Positions 7,594-13,747 of a stretch of DNA of 14,567 nt are shown here, in pieces; position 1 is the stretch's first letter; the number at the start of each line of letters is the position of its first letter. The notes under the pieces were generated by a model. It did not search any database and was not told where the DNA came from. It saw only the letters and a list, made by a program, of their open reading frames with translations. The position numbers and the translations under genes are program-made. This stretch comes from CAWELS01 sp964468205 (lineage in GTDB: Bacteria > Acidobacteriota > Terriglobia > Bryobacterales > Bryobacteraceae): positions 1-14,567 of the forward strand of contig CAYXVG010000103.1 of assembly GCA_964468205.1 (NCBI GenBank), in the 5' to 3' direction.

Positions 7594-8406
7594 TTATCCT
7601 TCGCCGCGCCACGGATCGCCTGGCAGCCGCTCGACTAATTGTGATCCTACGAGCTTCGCTGCCTCATCGACGTACCATTCGAAGTCCGCCGAGAGCAGAG
7701 GGCCGATGTCAGCTCGGAACTGTGGATCGCGCAGTTTGCCAGCCATGTTCTCTTCGAACTGCGCCCGTGTCACACGCTGACCACCATGCTCCATATAGGC
7801 TTCGAATGCTTCAACAATACGCGCCGGAACGCCCTTGCTCTCCTTCAGGGCTACCGCCAGATCAAAGAGATCGCGCCCCTGCTTGCGCTGATAGAGCGCC
7901 CGCAGCTTCGTGCCCAGCAGTTCATCGAGCGCGTAAGTCGGGATGTCGCACGAGCCCTTGAACCAGCGCGAGTCAACACTGAACGGAAGAGCCTTAATCC
8001 CGAAGACCGAGAAATGCTCCCGTGAATTGATCTCGACCTTGAGCCGCAGTATCACGGGCGGCATGTCTTCGGATTCGAAGCGATAGACGAATGTCACCCG
8101 GCCTTCCGATTGTTTCCATCGCGGCGTGCCAAGCCAGGGATCGAGCACTCCGCGCAGCGCCTCCATCATCGGCCCCGCCGGTTCGGCCCTTACCTGAACA
8201 AGGTCGATATCTTCCGAATAGCGCGCGGCGGGCATGTGAAGCTTGTAGAGCGCCGTGCCACCACGAAAGGCCAGCGCCTCCTTCAAAAGCGGGCGCGAGA
8301 AAATCTCAACGAGCGCACGCGAAATCACAAGGTCCTGTTCGACCTGCGCGTCCTGGACCCAGGGCGCTTGCTCCCGCCACGCCGTGATGTAATCGTGTGG
8401 GATCAC
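7594..8406 (-). CDS. abiEii: AbiEii family nucleotidyltransferase toxin
   Basis: The toxin half of an AbiE toxin-antitoxin pair, 270 residues and presumably cytosolic. AbiEii/MenT proteins have a DNA polymerase beta-like nucleotidyltransferase fold, and the mycobacterial relative MenT3 adds pyrimidines to tRNA 3' ends. All four family motifs are visible: GGTALYK (49-55); SEDIDL (64-69) with the metal-binding D66 and D68; K123 in RLKVEINSRE; and TKLRALYQRKQGRDLFDL (166-183). The toxin therefore looks intact. I chose the GTG at 8406, which overlaps the antitoxin stop codon as GTGA and has GGAG 8 nt upstream; the frame extends to 8451, but that extra part lies inside the antitoxin gene. Translation is therefore coupled to the antitoxin. 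Its substrate here is unknown; a tRNA is plausible. Confidence 0.9.
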   Translation of the reverse strand: MIPHDYITAWREQAPWVQDAQVEQDLVISRALVEIFSRPLLKEALAFRGGTALYKLHMPAARYSEDIDLVQVRAEPAGPMMEALRGVLDPWLGTPRWKQSEGRVTFVYRFESEDMPPVILRLKVEINSREHFSVFGIKALPFSVDSRWFKGSCDIPTYALDELLGTKLRALYQRKQGRDLFDLAVALKESKGVPARIVEAFEAYMEHGGQRVTRAQFEENMAGKLRDPQFRADIGPLLSADFEWYVDEAAKLVGSQLVERLPGDPWRGEG

Positions 8407-9215
8407 GGCAGCAGCTCCACGTCGATTTCGGCATTGGGGTAGAGCTTCCACACACGGTCACGCTCCACATCCTCATGCGGCGCGCCGGGCGAGAGCGCTA
8501 CGGATTGCCGCGCCGTCTTGCGCACATAGGCTTTCAGCGCGGTGGTTTTCTCAGCCGCGCCGACCAGCGCCAGCAGGTAGCCCAGGCGCTGCGCCCACGG
8601 GACGGGCGCGGCAGCGGCAGCAGCCGCCAGCTTCCTGCCGTCGATCTTTTCAGCGAGTTCAGCAAGGACCGTGGCCACCTGATCGAGACCGCCGGCTTGA
8701 TGCGCATAGCCCACAAGGTCGAGCGCCGTCGCTTCCGGGGTTGAGACGGCAATCGCTCCGCGCGGCGTGTTGAAGCGCTGGACGGGCATCTGGCCCAGGC
8801 GCTTTCTGACCATGAAGACAACTTCCACCGTGCCACAGCGGATCGGCCGGCGAGCCTTCTCGACAAACACCTGGAATTGCTGCGGCCGGTAATGGGCCGC
8901 GCCATGATACTGCGCCGCCGAGAGAAGCCCCGCATAGTAGGAAAGACCAAGGCGCTCCATCAGCGCCGGGATGAACTGATCGGCCGGAAGGCAGCCCAGC
9001 TTGCGGTACTCGGGCGGTACGATGACGTAAAAGCCCCGCGCCGGTGAGGCGATTGCCCCGCGTTTGGCAAACCGGCTTACGGCGAGCCTGACTGCCGTAG
9101 CGGAAACACCGAGCGCCTCCTGCGCATCAGCCGAGCTAAAATGGTAGCGACCGCTTGCCGCAAGACTGGAGACGTACTCGCGCAGGCTTCGGTGTGGCGC
9201 AGAATCTTGTTTCAT
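8403..9215 (-). CDS. abiEi: AbiEi family antitoxin and repressor
   Basis: The antitoxin half of the AbiE pair, 270 residues, upstream of and overlapping the toxin by 4 bp. A winged-helix DNA-binding region occupies about residues 10-66, with the helix-turn-helix HFSSADAQEALGVSATAVRL at 25-44. The family-typical segment LGLSYYAGLLSAAQYHGAAH at 89-108 follows. AAHYRPQQFQVFVEKARRPI continues it at 106-125, and the C-terminal antitoxin domain runs to the end, with an alanine run at 197-203. Studied AbiEi proteins bind inverted repeats in their own promoter and counter the toxin without a stable complex. The palindromes upstream (9246-9260 and 9292-9316) fit such autoregulation. The ATG at 9215 is the only sensible start, although no strong Shine-Dalgarno is seen before it. 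Confidence 0.88.
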   Translation of the reverse strand: MKQDSAPHRSLREYVSSLAASGRYHFSSADAQEALGVSATAVRLAVSRFAKRGAIASPARGFYVIVPPEYRKLGCLPADQFIPALMERLGLSYYAGLLSAAQYHGAAHYRPQQFQVFVEKARRPIRCGTVEVVFMVRKRLGQMPVQRFNTPRGAIAVSTPEATALDLVGYAHQAGGLDQVATVLAELAEKIDGRKLAAAAAAAPVPWAQRLGYLLALVGAAEKTTALKAYVRKTARQSVALSPGAPHEDVERDRVWKLYPNAEIDVELLP

Positions 9216-9245
9216 ATGCGTAAAGTATCACAAAGTGAAACGTTA

Positions 9246-9260
9246 CACAAACAGTTTGTG
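9246..9260. repeat. Palindrome, candidate AbiEi operator
   Basis: CACAAA (9246-9251) and TTTGTG (9255-9260) are perfect inverted copies separated by CAG. They lie 31 bp upstream of the antitoxin ATG and overlap the weak -35 candidate, a position suited to repression. Confidence 0.45.
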
Positions 9261-9291
9261 ATCCATCTTCCAGAATCTGTTTCTGTATGCC

Positions 9292-9316
9292 CAAAGTATT
9301 GGTTTTCGATACTTTG
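9292..9316. repeat. 8-bp inverted repeat with 9-bp spacer
   Basis: CAAAGTAT (9292-9299) and ATACTTTG (9309-9316) are perfect inverted copies about 80-100 bp upstream of the antitoxin gene. This could be a second operator or a recombinase site. There is no T-run on either strand after it, so it is not a typical terminator. Confidence 0.45.
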
Positions 9317-9360
9317 CGCACACGATCCGAGGTTCTCAGGTGTTTTCAAAGGCGCTCATC

Positions 9361-9380
9361 GTTGCACATTTTGTTGCACA
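9361..9380 (+). repeat. Tandem GTTGCACA repeats near the right boundary
   Basis: GTTGCACA occurs at 9361-9368 and 9373-9380, 12 bp apart. A related GTTTCACA follows directly at 9381-9388. Their position 59-78 bp inside the right core repeat resembles integrase arm-type sites, but this is only a positional argument. Confidence 0.4.
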
Positions 9381-9438
9381 GTTTCACATCTTCTGAATAT
9401 AAATACTTTACTTTCATATAGTTAATTGATAGATGCGA

Positions 9439-9448
9439 GGACTTAAAA
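9439..9448 (+). repeat. Right copy of the 10-bp direct repeat (att-like core)
   Basis: GGACTTAAAA, identical to 7147-7156, here joined to the true 3' anticodon stem TCCCT. The bases before it (GATGCGA) belong to the insert and do not restore the AGGGA stem. Confidence 0.85.
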
Positions 9449-9496
9449 TCCCTTGTCCGCAAGGACGTGCGGGTTCGAGCCCCGCCCCGGGCACCA
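9439..9496 (+). pseudogene. 3' part of the interrupted host tRNA-Leu(UAA)
   Basis: The part includes anticodon loop CTTAAAA (9442-9448), stem strand TCCCT (9449-9453), variable arm GTCC-GCAA-GGAC (9455-9466), T-arm GCGGG-TTCGAGC-CCCGC (9469-9485), acceptor strand CCCGGGC (9486-9492), discriminator A and encoded CCA. It lacks acceptor, D and anticodon 5' strands, which lie 2.3 kb upstream at 7118-7156. The acceptor strand matches that distant half exactly and not the neighbouring intact tRNA, which shows that the two fragments were once one gene. Confidence 0.93.
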
Positions 9497-9561
9497 CGAG
9501 TTCCCGGGCGCCTCCTTCCCCCTCGACCACATAGGGCCAATCCTTGTAAGCTAATCCTGAG

Positions 9562-10560
9562 ATGAACAAAACACGGCGCGGCGGAATTGTCGGCTGCGGC
9601 TTCTTCGGGCAAATTCAGCTCGAGGCTTGGCGGCGCATGGACGAGGCGGAGATCGTCGCCGCCTGCGACTTCGACATCGAGCGAGCCAGGCGGTCCGCCC
9701 GGGCGGCCTATACGAGCGCTGCCGAGATGATCGAGGAAGAGCGGCTGGACTTCCTCGACATCGCGACGCGGCCGGACTCGCATCTGCCGCTTGTCCGGCT
9801 TGCGGCCGAGCACGGGCTTCCGGTGATTTGCCAGAAGCCGATGGCGCCGGACTGGGATGAGGCCGTGGCGATGGTGGGGGCCGCCGAAACCGCGGGCGTG
9901 CGGCTGATGATCCATGAAAACTGGCGCTGGCAGCCTTGGTTTCGCGAGGCCAGCCGGATGATCACCGCGGGTGCGATCGGCGAGCCAGTCGCCTACTCCT
10001 TCCAGATTCGCCAGAATGACGGCCCCGGTGAGCATCCTTTTCCCTCCCAACCTTACTTCAAGGAAATGCCGCGGCTCCTGATTTACGAGGCCATGGTCCA
10101 CCAGTTTGATACGGCCCGGTTTTTCTTCGGCGACATCGAGTCCGTCGTGGCCAAGGCGCGCAAAATCAATCCGCTAATCGCCGGCGAGGACCAGGCCACC
10201 GCGATCCTGACGCACACTTCCGGTCTCCAGGGACTCGCCGACGGAAACCGGCACTCGGCGCCCGTCCCGCCAGGACCGGCCATGGGACCGACGCGTATCG
10301 ACGGCCGCGAGGCCACGCTGATTATTCCCGCCACCGGCGACATCTATCGTGGAGAAGAACTGGTCTGGCCGGCTCCGCCCGAAATCGGCTACAAGGGCGA
10401 CTGCGTCCGCGCCACGCAGGCGCACTTCATCGAGCGGCTGCACTCCGGTGAGCCTTTTGAGAGCGAGGGACGCGAGTACTTGAAGACCTTCGCCGCGGTC
10501 GAAGCCGCGTACGAAAGCCTGGCTGCCGGACGGCTCACAAAGGTGCGCGAGTGTCCGTAG
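9562..10560 (+). CDS. Gfo/Idh/MocA family oxidoreductase
   Basis: A predicted cytoplasmic NAD(P)-dependent sugar dehydrogenase or related enzyme of 332 residues. The nucleotide-binding motif GCGFFGQ is at 11-17, acidic CDFD at 35-38, and the QKP signature (K92) at 91-93. HENWRWQPWF at 118-127 is typical of one Gfo/Idh subgroup. YEAMVHQFDTARFFFG (175-190) provides the expected His (H180) and Asp (D183). It differs clearly from the oxidoreductase at 2106 and is not a duplicate. Its last 10 bp overlap the glycosyltransferase start, so the two are probably co-translated, and it may make or modify a sugar for that enzyme. It starts 65 bp after the broken tRNA. The substrate cannot be told from sequence. 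Confidence 0.88.
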   Translation: MNKTRRGGIVGCGFFGQIQLEAWRRMDEAEIVAACDFDIERARRSARAAYTSAAEMIEEERLDFLDIATRPDSHLPLVRLAAEHGLPVICQKPMAPDWDEAVAMVGAAETAGVRLMIHENWRWQPWFREASRMITAGAIGEPVAYSFQIRQNDGPGEHPFPSQPYFKEMPRLLIYEAMVHQFDTARFFFGDIESVVAKARKINPLIAGEDQATAILTHTSGLQGLADGNRHSAPVPPGPAMGPTRIDGREATLIIPATGDIYRGEELVWPAPPEIGYKGDCVRATQAHFIERLHSGEPFESEGREYLKTFAAVEAAYESLAAGRLTKVRECP

Positions 10561-11480
10561 AAGACTATCCAGCGGATGCGGCCTCCGCCGCTCCTCTCGT
10601 GAGCATCGTCACGCCGTGCCTCAATATGGTGCGGTTCGTCGAGAAGACAGTCCGGAGCGTCCTCGAGCAGGACTACCCCAGCATCGAGTACATCGTAGTC
10701 GACGGCGGCTCGACCGACGGCTCACTCGAAATCTTCCGGTCCTATGAGGGACGCCTGCGGCTTGTTTCCGAACCCGACAGCGGCCCCCCGAACGCTATCA
10801 ACAAGGGCATGCGGGCGATATCTGGCGAAATTGTCACCTTCCTGAACGCGGACGACTATCTGCTCCCCGGGGCGGTATCAGCGGCTGTGCGCGGATTTGC
10901 AGAAATCCCGGCGGCCGCGGCGGTCTACGGCGGCGGAATCTGGGTGGATGAAGACGGCGCCGAGATCGCCCCCTATCCGGTGAAAGATTTCAACCCGGAC
11001 CGTTTTCGCGAGGAGTGCTTCGTCTGCCAGCCAGCCTCCTTTCTCCGGCGCGAGGCAGTAATCGAAATCGGATATCTGGATGAAACATTACCGCACACCT
11101 TCGACTACGATCTCTGGATTCGTCTGGCGCGAAAGCACACCATGGCGCGCATTCCGGAGACCCTCGCCGCCTCCCGCATGCACACAGACAGCATCTCGCT
11201 CGGATTGCGCCGCAAGGTGTTCGAAGAGACCATCGCCCTCCTGAAGCAGCACTACGGTTACGTCCCGTTTCGCTGGATTCATAGCTACGTTTCGTTCCTG
11301 GCCGACCGCCGCGACCAGTTCTTCGAACCCTTGGAACCGGGCTTCGGCAAGTATCTGCGCAGCTTGCCGTTGGGACTGCGCCACAACGCGAGGCATCCCC
11401 TCCGCTATGTCAACGAATGGCGCAAGATAATGACTTTAGCCGGCCTGAAACGGCGCCTGTCAGCAGCGTTCGGGCGGTAG
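10551..11480 (+). CDS. Family 2 glycosyltransferase
   Basis: A predicted inverting GT-A glycosyltransferase of 309 residues that transfers sugar from a nucleotide-sugar donor, probably at the cytoplasmic face of the membrane in polysaccharide synthesis. The family 2 N-terminus VSIVTPCLNMVRFVEKTVRS is at 17-36. VVDGGSTDGS is at 49-58, and NADD (99-102), the DXD-like metal site, follows. TFDYDLWIRLA (183-193) carries the acidic acceptor-side motif. There is no transmembrane segment. The start is a GTG at 10551 with AAAGG 7 nt upstream, overlapping the preceding gene by 10 bp. The stop codon is only 19 bp from that of the convergent ThiE-family gene; the gap is GC-rich with no T-run. Donor and acceptor are unknown; UDP-xylose from the gene at 4850 is one possibility. 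Confidence 0.92.
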   Translation: MSVEDYPADAASAAPLVSIVTPCLNMVRFVEKTVRSVLEQDYPSIEYIVVDGGSTDGSLEIFRSYEGRLRLVSEPDSGPPNAINKGMRAISGEIVTFLNADDYLLPGAVSAAVRGFAEIPAAAAVYGGGIWVDEDGAEIAPYPVKDFNPDRFREECFVCQPASFLRREAVIEIGYLDETLPHTFDYDLWIRLARKHTMARIPETLAASRMHTDSISLGLRRKVFEETIALLKQHYGYVPFRWIHSYVSFLADRRDQFFEPLEPGFGKYLRSLPLGLRHNARHPLRYVNEWRKIMTLAGLKRRLSAAFGR

Positions 11481-11499
11481 CGGCGCTGTCCGGCCGGCG

Positions 11500-12063
11500 C
11501 TACTGCTGAAACATCGATATCGCCGCGATACCGGCAGCGCCCGCCCGGATACAGTCCGGCGCGTTGCCCGCCGTAACCCCGCCGAGCGCATAAACCGGAA
11601 TGCCGGCGGCGCGACAGACGGTGGCGAGTTCCTCGAGTCCGGCCGGCGGTCCTGTCGCGGGCTTTGACAAGGGCGGGAACACCGGTCCGAAAACAACGAA
11701 ACTGGCGCCCTCGGCTTCGGCCCGCCGGGCCTCTTCCGGCGTATGGCATGAGACCCCGATCCGGAATCCCTCCGGCACAATAGGATGCAGTTCCCGCGGC
11801 GGAATCGAGTCGCCCGGAAGGTGCACGCCGTGGGCGCCGCACGCGAGCGCGACATCGGCCCGCGAGTTCACGAGAATTCTGGCGCCGCCGGGATTCGGCA
11901 TCGCCAGCACTTGCTCCACCAGACTCACCAGTTCACGCGCCGGGAGATCCTTCTCGCGGACCTGAATCATGCCGACGCCCTCCGCCAGCCGCCGCCGGAC
12001 AAATTCGAGCAGACGCTCTGTCCCGCCCGCGTGGTTCCGGTCCGTGATGTAGTAGCGCTTCAT
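11500..12063 (-). CDS. thiE: Thiamine phosphate synthase / TenI family protein
   Basis: A TIM-barrel protein of 187 residues. ThiE joins hydroxymethylpyrimidine diphosphate and thiazole phosphate to make thiamine phosphate. IQVREKD (33-39) supplies R36 and K38; NSRAD is at 66-70; HLPGD (81-85) and GVSCH (103-107) match substrate-binding stretches. The loop normally reading PTxTK is GPVFPPLSKP (126-135), so both threonines are changed (Pro131, Ser133) while Lys134 stays. GGVTAGN (161-167) binds phosphate in the family. It is shorter than many ThiE proteins. I chose the ATG at 12063, which overlaps the upstream stop codon as ATGA; a start at 12099 would lie inside the FmdE-like gene. No other thiamine gene is nearby, so a TenI-like role or another use of the fold is possible. 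Confidence 0.82.
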   Translation of the reverse strand: MKRYYITDRNHAGGTERLLEFVRRRLAEGVGMIQVREKDLPARELVSLVEQVLAMPNPGGARILVNSRADVALACGAHGVHLPGDSIPPRELHPIVPEGFRIGVSCHTPEEARRAEAEGASFVVFGPVFPPLSKPATGPPAGLEELATVCRAAGIPVYALGGVTAGNAPDCIRAGAAGIAAISMFQQ

Positions 12064-12644
12064 TGCGGCGCCCGCTCGTAATAACGTTCGCCGGCGCAAT
12101 AACGGCAGAGCGTCCTCCCGTCGCGCGAGATTTCGCGGGCGAAGCTGATGCCCTCCCCACAGGCGTCACAGACCACGCGGGGACCCCGGAAACCGGGCAG
12201 GTCTTCTGGGCCGATCCGCACCGAGACGTGTTGAACGCCGAAGAGCTCATCGTCCGGAAGCTCGTAGTATGCCTTCATCTGCTGTTCGTTCTTGTCGCAG
12301 TCCGGATAGAGCTCGCGGGCGCGCTGCTTGGACGAGTCCAGGGCGACGATGCGCACGGCGCGGTTGGTTTCGAGATCGCAGAAGGTGGCCGCCATCTTGC
12401 CGAAATCGCGAAACTTAATCGCCCGCTTTCCCAGCCGGCAGCCGGTGACGACGGAGATGGCGTCCGTGGCGCAACGATCGATCTCGACGAAGGTAACCAG
12501 GCGCTTCCGGTCCTTGCCGGCTGGATCTTCGATCCCCAGTAGCCGCAGGCCGTGCATCGCCAGGCGCACGCCGAGAATCTGGCCCGCGCAGAGGTGTCCA
12601 TGGGCCTCTTCGGCGGATAGGATGTATTCGTCGAGTGTCTTCAT
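12060..12644 (-). CDS. FmdE family protein with C-terminal zinc finger
   Basis: A 194-residue cytosolic protein of the FmdE family, named after a protein linked to molybdenum formylmethanofuran dehydrogenase but found widely in non-methanogens with poorly known function. The conserved metal-site motif HGHLCAGQ is at 15-22 (H15, H17, C19). CATDAISVVTGCRLGKR is at 58-74, and KFRDFGKMAATF follows (77-88). A C-terminal CxxC...CxxC zinc ribbon uses C159, C162, C180 and C183. It lies 41 bp after modC and overlaps the ThiE-family start by 4 bp. Context suggests a role in molybdenum handling or in a molybdoenzyme. The ATG at 12644 has only a modest purine-rich Shine-Dalgarno candidate. The family call is strong; function is inferred. 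Confidence 0.87.
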   Translation of the reverse strand: MKTLDEYILSAEEAHGHLCAGQILGVRLAMHGLRLLGIEDPAGKDRKRLVTFVEIDRCATDAISVVTGCRLGKRAIKFRDFGKMAATFCDLETNRAVRIVALDSSKQRARELYPDCDKNEQQMKAYYELPDDELFGVQHVSVRIGPEDLPGFRGPRVVCDACGEGISFAREISRDGRTLCRYCAGERYYERAPQ

Positions 12645-12685
12645 TCCCAGCCCCAGTGAAGACGGCCAAAACCGCCTCCTAAGAA

Positions 12686-13747
12686 TCAGAATACACCCGC
12701 GCTGCCTTTCGGGAATTCGATCAACCAGTTTTGGTTATCGCGATTCCGTTCGAAGTCGGCGTGGGTGACTACCACTTCTAGGGCATCGCCAAAATCCAGC
12801 CGGACCAGCTTCGGGCCTTCGTGCACGCCGATCAGCTTCGCCGCCACCGAATCCGGAGCGGCGCCGGCCGAGGCCGGCACGGCGCGCAACCGGGCGGGAT
12901 TCCAGTAGACCTCAACGCGGCCACCGGGGCTGACACCGGGACAGGGCAAGCCGGGAATCACGTGACGGCCCACGCGAAAGTGGATCCGTTCCTCCACCTT
13001 CACCACCTCCGCCTCGACAATGCGGAACTGGCCCAGGAGCCGCACCACCGCGAGACTTGCCGGCGCCTCGAGAACGGCGGCCGGGGTTCCTCGCTGGATG
13101 ATGCGCCCGTCCTCGATGACAAACATCTCTTCCGCCAACTCGAAGCACTCCTCGAGATCGTGCGTCACCAGCAACACCGGGGTGCCAAACTCGCGGCGCA
13201 CTTGGCGGAGTACCTCATACAGCTCTTTCCGAAGTGAAGTGTCGAGCCCCTGGGCGGGTTCATCGAGCAGCAGCAGCCGTGGCCGTCCGATCAGCGCCCG
13301 CGCGATGGAGCAGCGCTGGCGCTGCCCTCCCGAAACCTCATGCGGCTTCCGGCCCGCCATGTCGCTGAGCCGGAACTGCTCGAGCATCCGGCTCACCCGC
13401 TCGTCTCCCGTGCCTCGATCGTCGCGGCGAAGGGCGAATTCGAGGTTCTGCCGCAATGTCATGTGCGGAAAGAGAGCATAGTTTTGAAAGACGTAGCCAC
13501 ATTCGCGGCGCTGGGGCGGAACCCAGACGCGGCCTTCGTGGTCAAAGAGAACTCGCTCCTCGAGTACGATGCGTCCCGCATCCGGCTTCACGAACCCGGC
13601 GATCCCTTCCAGTGTCAAGGTCTTGCCGGCGCCGCTCGGCCCGAAAAGCGCCGTGATACCGGCGCGCGCCTCGAATGCGAGATCGAGCGTGAAAGCGCCG
13701 GAGTCCGGGCGGGCCAGGAAGGTCTTCAGAATCCGGGCGTGGATCAT
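12686..13747 (-). CDS. modC: Molybdate ABC transporter ATP-binding protein ModC
   Basis: The ATPase subunit (353 residues) that drives molybdate, and perhaps tungstate, import with ModB. Walker A GPSGAGKT is at 36-43, Q-loop Gln at 88, signature VSGGQRQR at 138-145, Walker B LLLLDEP at 158-164 and the switch His at 196. The C-terminal 110 residues have the beta-rich character of the regulatory domain of ModC-type ATPases, though no clear Mop motif stands out. The ATG at 13747 overlaps the modB stop as ATGA, which decides the start against an ATG 39 bp upstream. ModA is not in the window. Sulfate or related oxyanion specificity is the main alternative, but the adjacent ModB-like permease favours molybdate. 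Confidence 0.9.
   Translation of the reverse strand: MIHARILKTFLARPDSGAFTLDLAFEARAGITALFGPSGAGKTLTLEGIAGFVKPDAGRIVLEERVLFDHEGRVWVPPQRRECGYVFQNYALFPHMTLRQNLEFALRRDDRGTGDERVSRMLEQFRLSDMAGRKPHEVSGGQRQRCSIARALIGRPRLLLLDEPAQGLDTSLRKELYEVLRQVRREFGTPVLLVTHDLEECFELAEEMFVIEDGRIIQRGTPAAVLEAPASLAVVRLLGQFRIVEAEVVKVEERIHFRVGRHVIPGLPCPGVSPGGRVEVYWNPARLRAVPASAGAAPDSVAAKLIGVHEGPKLVRLDFGDALEVVVTHADFERNRDNQNWLIEFPKGSAGVF

Larger units (their letters stand above)
9216..9438 (-). promoter_or_regulatory. AbiE promoter/operator region and right end of the insert
   Basis: This 223-bp stretch has no convincing gene and is visibly richer in A+T than its surroundings. It should contain the AbiE promoter; a poor candidate read on the minus strand is TTGTGT, 17 bp, TACTTT just before the ATG. 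It holds two perfect palindromes: CACAAA-CAG-TTTGTG and CAAAGTAT-9 nt-ATACTTTG. The motif ATACTTT or its complement appears four times (9222-9228, 9293-9299, 9309-9315, 9403-9409). GTTGCACA occurs twice near the right boundary. These may be antitoxin operators, recombinase arm sites, or both. Confidence 0.5.
7157..9448 (+). mobile_element. 2,292-bp insertion in the tRNA-Leu(UAA) anticodon loop
   Basis: The insert is defined by the two tRNA halves and the shared 10-bp repeat; removing 2,292 bp restores a perfect tRNA-Leu(UAA). Its contents in order are a 54-bp leader, a complete tRNA-Leu(UAA) containing a group I intron, an AbiEii toxin and AbiEi antitoxin on the minus strand, and an AT-rich right end with several repeats. 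It has no integrase, transposase or terminal inverted repeats, so it is either non-autonomous (moved by a recombinase encoded elsewhere) or the reduced remnant of a larger island. The 10-bp target identity and tRNA location point to site-specific recombination. The exact crossover point within the repeat cannot be fixed from sequence. Confidence 0.85.

Noticed and set aside
7258..7612. Open frames of 76-106 residues overlapping the intron on both strands
   Set aside because: They lie over structured intron and tRNA sequence, and none resembles a homing endonuclease. GC-rich sequence opens such frames by chance.
9141..9425. A 94-residue plus-strand frame in the right end of the insert, considered as a small excisionase
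   Set aside because: It begins inside the antitoxin gene, has no Shine-Dalgarno, and shows no helix-turn-helix pattern.
7157..9448. The insert as a transposon or insertion sequence
   Set aside because: No terminal inverted repeats or transposase are found, and the 10-bp repeat is a natural part of the tRNA anticodon loop.
7118..9496. The two tRNA halves as a functional split tRNA joined in trans
   Set aside because: Trans-spliced tRNA halves are an archaeal feature with complementary leader sequences at the break. Here the break has a direct repeat, no complementary leaders are seen, and an intact replacement tRNA lies between.
9346..10101. A 251-residue minus-strand frame crossing the right insertion junction, the tRNA fragment and the second oxidoreductase
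   Set aside because: It spans three unrelated features and is opposite a well-supported Gfo/Idh gene.
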